Source: JAKPQE01 sp041397845 (lineage in GTDB: Bacteria; Pseudomonadota; Alphaproteobacteria; Rhizobiales; JAKPQE01). Taken from it: a stretch of 64,000 bases of DNA. Made by a program: the position numbers and the translations under genes. Positions 44,235 through 53,524 of the stretch are shown here, one piece after another; position 1 is the first letter of the stretch; every line of letters starts with the position of its first letter. Location: positions 62,001 through 126,000 of the forward strand of contig JAWKVW010000003.1 of NCBI GenBank assembly GCA_041397845.1, read 5' to 3'. The notes under the pieces were generated by a model. The model was not told the DNA's origin, did not search any database, and saw nothing but the letters and a program-made list of their open reading frames with translations.

Positions 44235-46038
44235 ATGGCATTGCTGGAGCGGGCACGGAGCGAATTCGCCTATCTGCGGGGGCGTTGGCGCCCTTCGGCG
44301 CACCATTTCCATAGCGAGGACACCGAACCGGACATTCTCGGACATCGTCGAGGATCTCGGGCGCCAGTATGGCGACCGGCCGGCGCTCATCAGCGACCGC
44401 GAGACGCTCAGCTATCGCGACTACAACGGCCGGGCCAACCGCTATGCCCGCTGGGCGCTGGCGCATGGCATCAAGAAGGGCGACACGGTTGCGCTCATCA
44501 TGCCGAACCGGCCGGAATATCTCGTGGTCTGGCTCGGCATCATCCGGGTCGGCGGCGTCGTGGCGCTGGTCAACACCAATCTGACCGCCGGCTCGCTGGC
44601 GCATTCGCTCAATCTCGTGCGGCCGAGCCACATCATTGTCGCGGCCGAGCTCGAAGAGGCGTTCGAGACGGCGGAGGACCAGATCTCCGGCAGGCCGAAG
44701 GTCTGGCTGCACGGCCATGGCAGCCACGATCGCGACCGCATCGATGTCGCCATCGAGGACCATTCGCCCGAGGCGCTCGGGCCGGGCGAGCGGGTGGCGC
44801 TCCACACCAATGATCAGGCGCTGTTCGTCTATACCAGCGGAACGACGGGCCTGCCGAAGGCGGCCAACATCAACCACTACCGAATCCAGGCAATCGCCAA
44901 CGGCTTTTCCGGCTCGATGGCGGCGACGGCGGACGACCGGATGTATGTCTGCCTGCCGCTCTACCATACGACCGGCGGCGTTCTTGCCGTCGGCTCGGTG
45001 CTGACCGTCGGCGGCTCGGTGGTGGTGCGCGAGCGGTTCTCGGTGCAGCAGTTCTGGGACGACGTCGTCGGTTATGATTGTACGTTGTTCCAGTATGTCG
45101 GCGAACTCTGCCGGTACCTTTTGAACGGGCCGACGCATCCGCTCGAGACCAAGCACAAGGTGCGGCTGTGCTGCGGCAACGGCCTTCGGCCGGACATCTG
45201 GACGGCGTTCAAGACGCGTTTCCGCATTCCCGAGATCCTCGAGTTCTACGGGGCGACGGAAGGCAATGCGGTGCTGTTCAATTTCGACGGCAAGCCGGGC
45301 TCGGTCGGGCGCGTGCCGAAATGGCTGGAGCGGCGGTTCATCATGGCCGTCGTCAAGTTCGACGTCGACCGCGAGCAGGTGGTGCGCGGGCCGGACGGTC
45401 TGTGCATCCGCTGCGCCCACAACGAGCCGGGCGAGCTCATCTCGCTCATCGTCGCCGATCCCTCGAAGCCGTCGCAGCGTTTCGAGGGCTACACCGATCA
45501 GGCGGCGACCGACGCCAAGGTGCTCAAGGACGTTTTCGTCAAGGGCGATGTCTGGTTCCGCACCGGCGATCTCGTGCGCAAGGACGAGCTTGGCTACTAT
45601 TTCTTCGTCGACCGGATCGGCGACACCTTCCGCTGGAAGGGCGAGAATGTCGCGACATCGGAAGTCGCCGAGGTGATGACGACATTCCCCGGCATCAAGG
45701 AGGCGGTCGTCTACGGCGTCCGGGTCGAGGGCCGGGAAGGCCGCGCCGGCATGGCGACGATCGTCATCGACGATGATGTCGATTTCGACCTGTCGGCGCT
45801 GAAGCGGCATCTGCGCCAGCAGCTTCCGGCCTATGCCCGGCCGCTGTTCCTGCGGGTGACCGGCGCGATCGAGGCGACCGGCACGTTCAAGCAGCGCAAG
45901 GTCAATCTGGTCAAGGATGCCTTCGATCCGGAGCGCAACAGTGATCCGATCTTCTTCGGGGCGCCGGATACGGACGATTTCCTGCCGGTCGACGAGGCGC
46001 TTTACCGGCGCATCCAGTCGGGCGAGATCCGGATTTGA
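44235..46038 (+). CDS. Long-chain acyl-CoA synthetase (FATP-like), with a frameshift near the 5' end
   Basis: A 600-residue ANL-family ligase that activates fatty acids with CoA; the sequence resembles long-chain-acyl-CoA synthetases of the FATP/ACSVL type. The N-terminus reads MALLERARSEFAYLRG from ATG 44235; one extra G in a GGGGG run near 44278-44282 then shifts the frame, and it continues ALRRTISIARTPNRTFSDIV. The AMP-binding motif is YTSGTTGLPKAANI (about 198), then EFYGATEGN and the FRWKGENVATSEV hinge motif. Without the frameshift a false long upstream frame is obtained. The DUF924 gene begins 11 nt after the stop. Confidence 0.88.
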
Positions 46039-46049
46039 GCGGGGCGGCG

Positions 46050-46601
46050 ATGCTTGCGGCCGGCGCCGAGGCGTTCGACGTTCTCGAATTCTGGTGGCGG
46101 GCCGGGCCGTCGCGCTGGTTCTCGCGCAGTGACGGGTTCGACGCGGAGATAGCCGACCGGTTCGGGGCGCTTCATGCCAGGGCGGTTGCCGGCGATCTCG
46201 ACGACTGGCAGGCAACGCCTTCGGGGGCACTGGCGCTCGTGCTGCTGCTCGACCAGTTTTCGCGAAATCTCTTCCGTGACGATGCCCGCGCCTTCGCGGC
46301 GGACGGCAAGGCGCTTGCCCTTGCCGAGGCGGCGCTTGCCAGGGGCTTCGACCGGGCCTTTCCAAAGCCTGCCCGCAATTTCTTCTACATGCCGTTCATG
46401 CATGCCGAGGACATCGAGCTTCAGGAGCGTTCGGTCGACCTGTTCCGGGCGCTCGGGGACAAGGACGGTGAGTATTTCGCGCTCGTCCATCTCGACGTCA
46501 TCCGCCGGTTCGGGCGCTTCCCGCATAGAAACGCCGCGCTCGGCAGGACGACGAGCGCGGCGGAAGAAGCGTTTCTGGCAGGCGGCGGCTTTTCCGCCTG
46601 A
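46050..46601 (+). CDS. DUF924 family protein
   Basis: A 183-residue all-helical protein of the DUF924 family, whose fold resembles TPR repeats. Signature segments are DVLEFWWRAGPSRWFSRSD, LVLLLDQFSRNLFRD and KPARNFFYMPFMHAEDIELQ, and FGRFPHRNAALGR near the C-terminus. No reaction is known. The ATG at 46050 is chosen; an in-frame TTG at 46035 overlaps the acyl-CoA synthetase stop by 4 nt and is an alternative. Co-transcription with the preceding gene is likely. Confidence 0.9.
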   Translation: MLAAGAEAFDVLEFWWRAGPSRWFSRSDGFDAEIADRFGALHARAVAGDLDDWQATPSGALALVLLLDQFSRNLFRDDARAFAADGKALALAEAALARGFDRAFPKPARNFFYMPFMHAEDIELQERSVDLFRALGDKDGEYFALVHLDVIRRFGRFPHRNAALGRTTSAAEEAFLAGGGFSA

Positions 46602-46607
46602 TGCCGC

Positions 46608-48341
46608 TCAGGCAGCGAGTTCGGCGACGATGCGGTTCATGGCCTTGCGCAGGCGGGCAGCCTGATCGGCGACCTCGCGCGAGGCGCCAAGCACCTGACG
46701 GGCCGACTGGGAGGTTTCGTCGACCGAGCTGCGCACGCCGACGATGTTGCTGGCAACGCTCTGGGTGCCGATGGCGGCCTGTTGCACCGACCGGCTGATC
46801 TCGCCGGTCGAGGAACCCTGTTCCTCGACGGCGGACGCGATGGCGGAGGTGTAGTGGTAGATTTCCCGCATCGTCGTCGTGATGCCCTGGATGGCGGAGA
46901 CGGCCTCGGCAGTTGAGGCCTGAATGCCGGCGATCTGGCCGGAGATTTCCTCGGTGGCCTTGGCCGTCTGGGTTGCCAGGGACTTCACCTCGGAGGCGAC
47001 GACCGCGAAGCCCTTGCCCATCTCGCCGGCGCGGGCCGCCTCGATGGTGGCGTTGAGGGCAAGCAGGTTGGTCTGCTCGGCGATATCCTGGATGAGCGAG
47101 ACGACGTCGCCGATCTTCTGGACGGCCTGGGCGAGGGCGCCGATGCGGCTGTTGCTGGTATCGGCATTGTTGGTGGCAAAGTCGACGACGCGGGTGGCGC
47201 GGCCGACCTGCGACGAGATCTCGCCGATGGAGGAGACGAGTTCCTCGGTGGCTGTGGCGACGAGTTCGACGTTCCGGGAGGCTTCCTCGGCGGCGCCGGC
47301 AACGATTTCGGTGCGGTCGCTGCTCTGGTGGGCGATGTCGGTGAGCTGCGTGGCGGCATCGCTGAGGAGGCGGGAGTTCTGGTCGAGGGCATCGATGGCC
47401 TCGCCAAGGAGGTTGTGAACGTCCTCGGCGGCGCGGCGGCGCATCTCGACGCGTTCGGCTTCGGTGCGCTGCTCGCGGCGGGCGGCATCAACGGCGAGCC
47501 GCTCGCGCTCGCGGGCGTTGTCGCGGAAAACGAGGATCGAGCGGCCCATGGTGCCGATCTCGTCGCCGCGATGGGCGAAGTCGACGTCGATGTCGAGATT
47601 GCCGGATGACAGACGGTTCATGATGCCCGACGTGGCGATGATCGGGCGGGCAAAAGCGCGCCAGATGCTCCAGCCGGCGATGCCGGCAAAAATCATCGTG
47701 ACGAGCGCGGCCGCGGCGACGGCAGCCTTGCGCAGTCCGTCGAGAGCCTCGAATTCGGCAACGTGGCCGGCAATGCGGGTTTCTGCGTCGGCCACCACGT
47801 GCTGCTGGATTTCGAGCAGTTTCTCGAGACTGCCGTACATTTCCTCGGCGGCGGCGTCGAAGTCGGCCATCAGCGGATTGCCGCCGGCCGGACCTTCGGC
47901 GACATAGGCATTCGCCATTTTCTGGCCGGTCTCGTAGAACGGCGGGAAGGCTTTTTCGACGCTGCCGAGAATGCTGCCGTACTCCGCAAGCTGCATTTCC
48001 GCGGCCACCTTGCGGGCCGAGGCAATGTCGGCGGGCAGGCGCCCGGCGAAGCCGGCGGCCTCGTCGAAGCCGTCATTGAGGCCGTCGAGGCCACGGGTGG
48101 CGGAAATGTCGGTCAGCCACTGCTGCACCTGAATGACGTCGATCTGGATCTGCTTGGTCAGGCGGATCAGTTCGCTGGTGGCGTGGAAATCCTTCTGGTT
48201 TTCCTGGAGTGCGGCCGTGGCGGTCGCACCGATCTGGCTGGTGATCCGGTCGACCATATAGGCGAGCGGCACGATGAAGATGATCATGAGCGCCGCGCCC
48301 ATGAGGATCTTTCGGCGTATCGACAGGTCGGAAAGGCGCAT
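46608..48341 (-). CDS. Methyl-accepting chemotaxis protein
   Basis: A 577-residue chemoreceptor: an N-terminal membrane segment (ILMGAALMIIFIVPLAYMVD), a helical periplasmic sensor of about 150 residues, a second membrane segment (AVAAAALVTMIFAGIAGWSI), HAMP (about 230-280) and a cytoplasmic signalling domain with the hairpin QTNLLALNATIEAARAGEMG and then VVASEVKSLATQT. No ligand is predictable. The ATG at 48341 starts the basic segment before the first membrane helix; 35 upstream in-frame residues are not supported. No che genes are nearby. Confidence 0.93.
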   Translation of the reverse strand: MRLSDLSIRRKILMGAALMIIFIVPLAYMVDRITSQIGATATAALQENQKDFHATSELIRLTKQIQIDVIQVQQWLTDISATRGLDGLNDGFDEAAGFAGRLPADIASARKVAAEMQLAEYGSILGSVEKAFPPFYETGQKMANAYVAEGPAGGNPLMADFDAAAEEMYGSLEKLLEIQQHVVADAETRIAGHVAEFEALDGLRKAAVAAAALVTMIFAGIAGWSIWRAFARPIIATSGIMNRLSSGNLDIDVDFAHRGDEIGTMGRSILVFRDNARERERLAVDAARREQRTEAERVEMRRRAAEDVHNLLGEAIDALDQNSRLLSDAATQLTDIAHQSSDRTEIVAGAAEEASRNVELVATATEELVSSIGEISSQVGRATRVVDFATNNADTSNSRIGALAQAVQKIGDVVSLIQDIAEQTNLLALNATIEAARAGEMGKGFAVVASEVKSLATQTAKATEEISGQIAGIQASTAEAVSAIQGITTTMREIYHYTSAIASAVEEQGSSTGEISRSVQQAAIGTQSVASNIVGVRSSVDETSQSARQVLGASREVADQAARLRKAMNRIVAELAA

Positions 48342-48550
48342 GTCTTGCTCCGGAAAAGGACAGGGATCTCCCCCGAGACCCGCTGGTTCAGTTCTTTGAA
48401 GTATTCGCGCGTCTTGGTTAACGGATAGTTTTACGGCAAACGGCAACTCGGGAATGGCCTGAAGGCGGCCCCTGGCGAACCGAATTTAAACGCTTCAACG
48501 GCATACTCCGGCCGGTCGGGCAGAAACCCGGCGGGTAGGGGAGCCCGAGC

Positions 48551-49975
48551 GTGTTGCGTATTTCGGTCGTTGCGGCTGCGGAAAGACTGGTGCCGGAAAG
48601 CCACCGCGAAAAGGCGGTGGGGCTGGCCGCGCGGATCGATGCGGTGATCGCCGGCAGCGACGACCGGGCGCTTGCCCAGCGGACCGCGCTCGTTGCCTTC
48701 GCCATCAGGGTGGCGAGCGCTGCCCTTGCCTATCTCTCGCAGATCATCATGGCGCGCCTCCTCGGCACCTATGACTACGGCATCTATGTCGTTGTCTGGG
48801 TGTGGCTGCTCATTCTCGGAGCGCTGTCGAGCCTCGGCTTCGGCACATCGGTGCTGCGCTACCTGCCCGAATATGCCGAGAAACAGCAGCCGGACATGCT
48901 GCGCGGCATCCTGTTCGGCAGTCGCGTCTATACGGTCGCGGCGTCCAGCGCGCTGGCGCTCGTCGGCCTTGCCGGCGCCTGGCTCCTTGGCGACTTCATC
49001 GGCGAGCACTACCTGATGCCGATCTATCTTGCCGCCATCTGCCTGCCGATGATGACGCTGACGGAGGTGCAGGACGGCATCGCCCGGGCCTATGACTGGA
49101 TCGACCTGGCGCTGGCGCCGCCCTATCTCGTGCGGCCGCTGATGATCCTCGTTTTCCTTGGCGGCGCGGCGCTGCTTGCCGATGCCTCGGTGACGACGGC
49201 GATGATCGCCTCGATCCTTGCGACCTGGGTGACGGCGATCGGCCAGCTCGTGCTGCTCGAGCGGCGGCTTGCGAAAAAGGTGCCGGCCGGACCGCGCGTG
49301 ACGACGGCGATGCCGTGGGTGATGGCGTCGCTGCCGATGTTCCTCATCGAGGGCTTCTTCGTCCTTCTGACCAACACCGATGTCATCGTTGCCGGCTGGT
49401 ATCTGCCGCCGCAGGACATCGCCATCTATTTCGCGGTGGTGAAGACGCTGGCGCTCGTCCATTTCGTCTATTTCGCCGTGCGGGCGGCGGCGGCGCACAA
49501 GTTCTCGCAGTATCACGCCAGCGGCGATCATGACCGGCTCGAGGCGTTCATCCAGGATTCGGTGCGCTGGACGTTCTGGCCCTCGTTCGCGGTGTCGGTG
49601 GTGATGCTGCTCGTCGGGCGGGCGTTCCTGATGCTGTTCGGGGCGGAGTTCGTCGACGGCTATCCGCTGGTGTTCGTGCTCGTGCTCGGCGTGCTTGCCC
49701 GCGCGTCCGTCGGGCCGGCCGAGGCGGTGCTGACGATGGCGGGCCAGCAGCGGCTGTGCGCAACGATCTACGCCATGACCTTTGCGCTGAACCTTGCCCT
49801 CAACGTTCTCCTCATTCCGATGATCGGACTGATGGGGGCGGCAATCGCCACGACGATCGCGATCGGCTTTGAGTCGGTCATGTTGTTCCTTGCCGTGCGC
49901 GACCGGCTCGGGCTGCACGTCTTCGTGTGGCGGCCGGGCGGGCGCGCGCTCGCCGAAGCGGAGGCCCGACGCTGA
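48551..49975 (+). CDS. Polysaccharide flippase (MATE/Wzx-like oligosaccharide exporter)
   Basis: A 474-residue membrane protein with about 12-14 hydrophobic segments, of the oligosaccharide flippase family that moves lipid-linked sugars across the inner membrane. Typical pieces are IIMARLLGTYDYGIYVVVWV near residue 65, QDGIARAYDWIDLALAPPYL near 180 and NLALNVLLIPMIGLMGAAIA near 415. The start is GTG at 48551, with GGGGAG 7 nt upstream. Its stop overlaps the start of the GNAT gene by one base. No glycosyltransferases are in view, so the polymer is unknown. Confidence 0.85.
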   Translation: MLRISVVAAAERLVPESHREKAVGLAARIDAVIAGSDDRALAQRTALVAFAIRVASAALAYLSQIIMARLLGTYDYGIYVVVWVWLLILGALSSLGFGTSVLRYLPEYAEKQQPDMLRGILFGSRVYTVAASSALALVGLAGAWLLGDFIGEHYLMPIYLAAICLPMMTLTEVQDGIARAYDWIDLALAPPYLVRPLMILVFLGGAALLADASVTTAMIASILATWVTAIGQLVLLERRLAKKVPAGPRVTTAMPWVMASLPMFLIEGFFVLLTNTDVIVAGWYLPPQDIAIYFAVVKTLALVHFVYFAVRAAAAHKFSQYHASGDHDRLEAFIQDSVRWTFWPSFAVSVVMLLVGRAFLMLFGAEFVDGYPLVFVLVLGVLARASVGPAEAVLTMAGQQRLCATIYAMTFALNLALNVLLIPMIGLMGAAIATTIAIGFESVMLFLAVRDRLGLHVFVWRPGGRALAEAEARR

Positions 49976-51213
49976 TGACCATGGCCAGGCTCGATGGTAT
50001 GGCGCAGATCGCCCAGCCCGACAAAGCGCTCCGGCGGGTGGTTGACTGTGTCGCGGCGGCGCTGCAGCCGGCGGCGCCGATCGAGACGCAGATCGTCGGC
50101 GTGCCGGCCCTTGAGGACTTTCTCGAACTCTGGCGCGGCCTGCAGCGGCGGGCGGTCGAGAGCAACATCTTTCTGTCGCCGGACCTGCTGCTGCCGGCGT
50201 TGCGCCGGCTCGGGTCGGGCGATGAAAAAATCATCCTCGCCTTGCGGTCGGACGGCGAGGCCGGACGGCGGCTGGTCGGGCTGATGCCGGTCGGTCTGGC
50301 GCGCGGCCGGCACGGACCGCTGCCGGCGCCGGCGACGGTCTGGCGCCACCCGTTCTCGATGATCGGTGCGCCGCTCATCGACCGGGAAGACGCGGGCAAG
50401 GTTCTGACGGCGCTGCTCGAGCGGGCCGACGAGGCCGGGCTGCCGGGTGCTATGCTGATGCCGTATCTGCGGCATGACGGGCCGGTGTTTGCCGCCCTCA
50501 GCGAGATTTCGCTCTATTCCGGCCGGCCGCTGGTCGTCATCGAGGAATTCGAGCGGGCAACGATCGCCACCGAAATGGACAGCGAGCGCTATCTCGGCAC
50601 GACCATCGGCAGCGGCCGGCGGCGGCGGCTGAAGCGACATCGCCGGCGGCTCGAGGAAATCGGGCCGGTGACGTTCGAATGTCACGAGCGGGCAAGCGAG
50701 GTGGTGCCGGCATTCGAGGAGTTTCTTGCCCTCGAGGCCGCCGGCTGGAAGGGCGACCGCGGAACGGCGATTGCCTGCGAGCCGGCAGTGCAGACGTTCT
50801 TCACCGAGGTCGTGGCGCGGCTGTCGGCGCGCCAGTCGGCCCGCATCTATGCGCTGCGGCTCTCCGGCAAGGCGATCGCGATGATGCTCGTCGTCACCAG
50901 CGGCCGCGAGGCGCACGCCTGGAAGATGGCCTTCGACCAGACGTACGCGCAGCATTCGCCGGGCGTCCTGATGATGGTCGAGGCGATGGCGCACATGATC
51001 GACGACGGCCGGATCGCGCGGGTCGATTCCCTGACCGACCCCGGCCATGCGATGGTCGAGAGCCTGTGGTGCGAGCGCCAGGGGTTTGCCAATGCGGTCA
51101 TCGGGATCGGCCGCGGGCGGGCAAGGTTCGAGCTTGCCGTGGCGCTCGAAGGGCTGCGGATGCGGGCGAAGCGCGCCGTCTCCGACCTCAGGCAGTTGCG
51201 CAAGGGCCGCTGA
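49975..51213 (+). CDS. GNAT family N-acetyltransferase (CelD/BcsL-like)
   Basis: A 412-residue protein of the large GNAT type found with cellulose or exopolysaccharide genes (CelD/BcsL-like). Notable segments are ESNIFLSPDLLLPALRRLGS, the basic SGRRRRLKRHRRRLEEIG near 202, and the C-terminal acetyltransferase part with ALEAAGWKGDRGTAI and YAQHSPGVLMMVEAM. The ATG at 49975 shares a base with the flippase TGA, so translation is coupled and a shared polysaccharide pathway is likely. A second ATG follows at 49981. Confidence 0.82.
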   Translation: MTMARLDGMAQIAQPDKALRRVVDCVAAALQPAAPIETQIVGVPALEDFLELWRGLQRRAVESNIFLSPDLLLPALRRLGSGDEKIILALRSDGEAGRRLVGLMPVGLARGRHGPLPAPATVWRHPFSMIGAPLIDREDAGKVLTALLERADEAGLPGAMLMPYLRHDGPVFAALSEISLYSGRPLVVIEEFERATIATEMDSERYLGTTIGSGRRRRLKRHRRRLEEIGPVTFECHERASEVVPAFEEFLALEAAGWKGDRGTAIACEPAVQTFFTEVVARLSARQSARIYALRLSGKAIAMMLVVTSGREAHAWKMAFDQTYAQHSPGVLMMVEAMAHMIDDGRIARVDSLTDPGHAMVESLWCERQGFANAVIGIGRGRARFELAVALEGLRMRAKRAVSDLRQLRKGR

Positions 51214-51222
51214 GCCCGCCGC

Positions 51223-52839
51223 TCAGCCGCGCTCGCGCAACACGCGGCGCATGACCTTGCCCGTTGTCGTCATCGGCAGGCTTTCGACGAATTCGATCTC
51301 GCGCGGGTATTCGTGTGCGGCGAGGCGGCTCTTCACGTGGGCGCCGATCTCGCGGGCAAGGAGGTCGCTCGCCGCGGTTCCGTCCTTCAGCACGACGAAG
51401 GCCTTGACGATTTCGGTGCGCAGCTCGTCCGGCTTGCCGATCGCGGCGGCAAGGGCAACGGCCGGGTGGGTCAGCAGGCAATCCTCGATCTCGCCGGGGC
51501 CGATGCGGTAGCCGGCCGAGGTGATGACGTCGTCGTCGCGGCCGACGAACGAGATGTAGCCGTCGCCATCGATGACGCCCTGGTCGCCGGTCTTCAGCCA
51601 GTCGCCGACGAATTTCGCCGCGGTCGCTTCCGGCCGGTTCCAGTAGCCAAGGAACATCACCGGGTCGGGCCGGGCGACGGCGATCTCGCCAAGCTCGCCG
51701 GGCGGCAGGACGCGGCCTTCCGGATCAATGACGGCGACGCGATGACCGGGCACGGGCTTGCCGATGGCGCCCGGCCGGCCGACGCCGAGGGCATGGCAGG
51801 AGGAGAGCACGTAATTGCACTCGGTCTGGCCATAGAACTCGTTGATCGACACGCCGAGGGCGCGGCGGCCCCAATCCAGCGTCTCCACGCCAAGGGATTC
51901 GCCACCCGAACCGACAGTGCGCAGGTTGATGCCGAAGCGCGCGACGGGGTTGTCGATGGTGCGCAGCATTTTCAGCGCGGTCGGCGGCAGGAAGGTGTTG
52001 CGGACCCGCGCTTCGGTCATGACGGCGAAGGCCGCCTCCGGGTCGAACTTGTCGAACCGGCAGGCAAGCACCGGCACGCCGAAATGCAGGCCCGGCATCA
52101 GCACATCGAAAAGGCCGCCGATCCAGGCCCAGTCGGCCGGCGTCCAGATGAGGTCGTTCGGTTGCGGCAGGAATTCATGACTGGTCTCGACGCCGGGCAA
52201 ATGGCCGAGGAGGACGCGATGGGCATGCAGCGCGCCCTTCGGATTGCCGGTCGTGCCGGAGGTGTAGATCATCACCGCCGGATCATCGGCGCGGGTTGCG
52301 ACCGGCGTGAAGTCGGGATCGGCATCGGCAATGAGGCGGTGGAAATCCTCGGCGCCGGCATCCGGACCGTCGACGCAGAGGACATGGTCGAGGGCCGGGA
52401 GCGGCGTCTCGATGCGGCGGAAGGCGGCAAGGCCGGCCGAGGTGGTGATCAGCGTGTGGGCGCCGCTGTCGGCAAGGCGATAGGCGAGGGCGTCCGGGCC
52501 GAAGAGCAGCGCCATCGGCACCGAGATCGCGCCGAGCTTCCAGACGGCGATGTGGGCGATGGCGGTCTCCGGCCGCTGCGGCAGGTAGAGCGCGACGCGG
52601 TGGCCGGGGCCGACGCCGAGGCGGCGCAGGGCATTGGCGAGGCTATTCGACTGACGGCGCATCTCGCCGAAGGTGATGCGCTCGAAACTGCCGCTTCTGA
52701 GGCGATGCAGGATGGCAAGCCGGTCGGGCTCGGCATCGGCCCAGCGGTCGCAGACATCGGTGCCGATGTTGTAGCGCTCCGGAATTGCCCAGCGGAACGT
52801 CGAGTAGAGCGTTTCGTAGTCGTGGGCGGACGGCAACAT
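51223..52839 (-). CDS. AMP-binding acyl-CoA synthetase (medium-chain type)
   Basis: A 538-residue ANL-family ligase of the medium-chain acyl-CoA synthetase type. It has AVMIYTSGTTGNPKGALHAH (about 187), the NEFYGQTECNYVL substrate/adenylate motif (about 335), the GYWNRPEATAAKFVGDWLKT segment before the hinge Asp in GDQGVIDGDG, and the CoA-lysine in TTTGKVMRR at the end. Substrate chain length cannot be told. It converges with the GNAT gene (9 nt between stops) and is followed upstream by the palindrome at 52880. Confidence 0.92.
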   Translation of the reverse strand: MLPSAHDYETLYSTFRWAIPERYNIGTDVCDRWADAEPDRLAILHRLRSGSFERITFGEMRRQSNSLANALRRLGVGPGHRVALYLPQRPETAIAHIAVWKLGAISVPMALLFGPDALAYRLADSGAHTLITTSAGLAAFRRIETPLPALDHVLCVDGPDAGAEDFHRLIADADPDFTPVATRADDPAVMIYTSGTTGNPKGALHAHRVLLGHLPGVETSHEFLPQPNDLIWTPADWAWIGGLFDVLMPGLHFGVPVLACRFDKFDPEAAFAVMTEARVRNTFLPPTALKMLRTIDNPVARFGINLRTVGSGGESLGVETLDWGRRALGVSINEFYGQTECNYVLSSCHALGVGRPGAIGKPVPGHRVAVIDPEGRVLPPGELGEIAVARPDPVMFLGYWNRPEATAAKFVGDWLKTGDQGVIDGDGYISFVGRDDDVITSAGYRIGPGEIEDCLLTHPAVALAAAIGKPDELRTEIVKAFVVLKDGTAASDLLAREIGAHVKSRLAAHEYPREIEFVESLPMTTTGKVMRRVLRERG

Positions 52840-52879
52840 CGCGACTGACCCCTGCTTGCGGCTTCAATGGTCAGTCTAG

Positions 52880-52928
52880 AGCAAAGCGCGGTTCCGTGGA
52901 AACAGAACGCGCGCCGTAACTCTTTGCT
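52880..52928. repeat. Dispersed intergenic palindrome, copy C
   Basis: AGCAAAGCGCG (52880-52890) and CTTTGCT (52922-52928) frame an imperfect inverted repeat with inner CGCGGTTCCG / CAGAACGCG, preceded by TCTAG. The form with TAGAGCAAAGCGCG and GTGGAAAC is recalled as common in Hyphomicrobiales intergenic regions. It lies in the only long gap here, upstream of the acyl-CoA synthetase. Confidence 0.5.
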
Positions 52929-53011
52929 GCCGCATTGCTTCCGGCAAAAGCGGGGCGCGTTCCCGCGCCCGCCGTCCGGCCCGATCGGCAGCGTGCCGGA
53001 TATCGTCGCGC

Positions 53012-53524
53012 TCAGCGCGGCTCGGCGACGATCAGCGACCAGAAGACGTGGTACTTGCTGGCCGGCGCGTAGGCGGTGGCGATGCCCATGCGCGTCGCGT
53101 TGGCATTCAGCATGGTGGCGTTGTGGGGCCTGGAATCGCGCCAGCCGGAGAAGGCCTCGGCGAAGGTGTGATAACCGGCCGAGACGTTCTCGGAGGCATC
53201 GCCATGGGCATAGCCGGCGGCGGCGAGGCGGTCGACAAGGGAGTTGCCGCGATCATTGGCGTGGGAGACGCGATCGGCGGCGGCCATGGCGCGGGCCTCC
53301 TTCTCGGCGATGGCGGTCAGGCCGGCGTCGAGTTCCAGGGGGCCGAGCCCCTTGTTCTGGCGATAGGCATTGATCATCGAAAGGGCGGCCGGCGCATCGA
53401 TGACGGCGCCGGAGCGGGCCAGCGACTGGTAGAAGCCGGGTTTCGCCGGCGGTGTCGGGGCGGCGCAGGCGGCAAGGAAGACGGCCGCGATGGCCATCGC
53501 AAAGAGCGGCGACAGGACGCGCAT
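53012..53524 (-). CDS. CAP-domain (SCP/PR1-like) lipoprotein
   Basis: A 170-residue exported protein with a lipoprotein signal (LSPLFAMAIAAVFLAACAAP, lipobox LAAC at the cleavage site), then a CAP domain (about 45-170). The typical metal/cleft residues lie in DRVSHANDRG near 83, GYAHGDASENVSAGY near 104 and RDSRPHNATMLNANATRMGI near 128. The bacterial CAP function is unclear. Its ATG shares one base with the TGA of the MscS gene, indicating coupling. Confidence 0.9.
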   Translation of the reverse strand: MRVLSPLFAMAIAAVFLAACAAPTPPAKPGFYQSLARSGAVIDAPAALSMINAYRQNKGLGPLELDAGLTAIAEKEARAMAAADRVSHANDRGNSLVDRLAAAGYAHGDASENVSAGYHTFAEAFSGWRDSRPHNATMLNANATRMGIATAYAPASKYHVFWSLIVAEPR

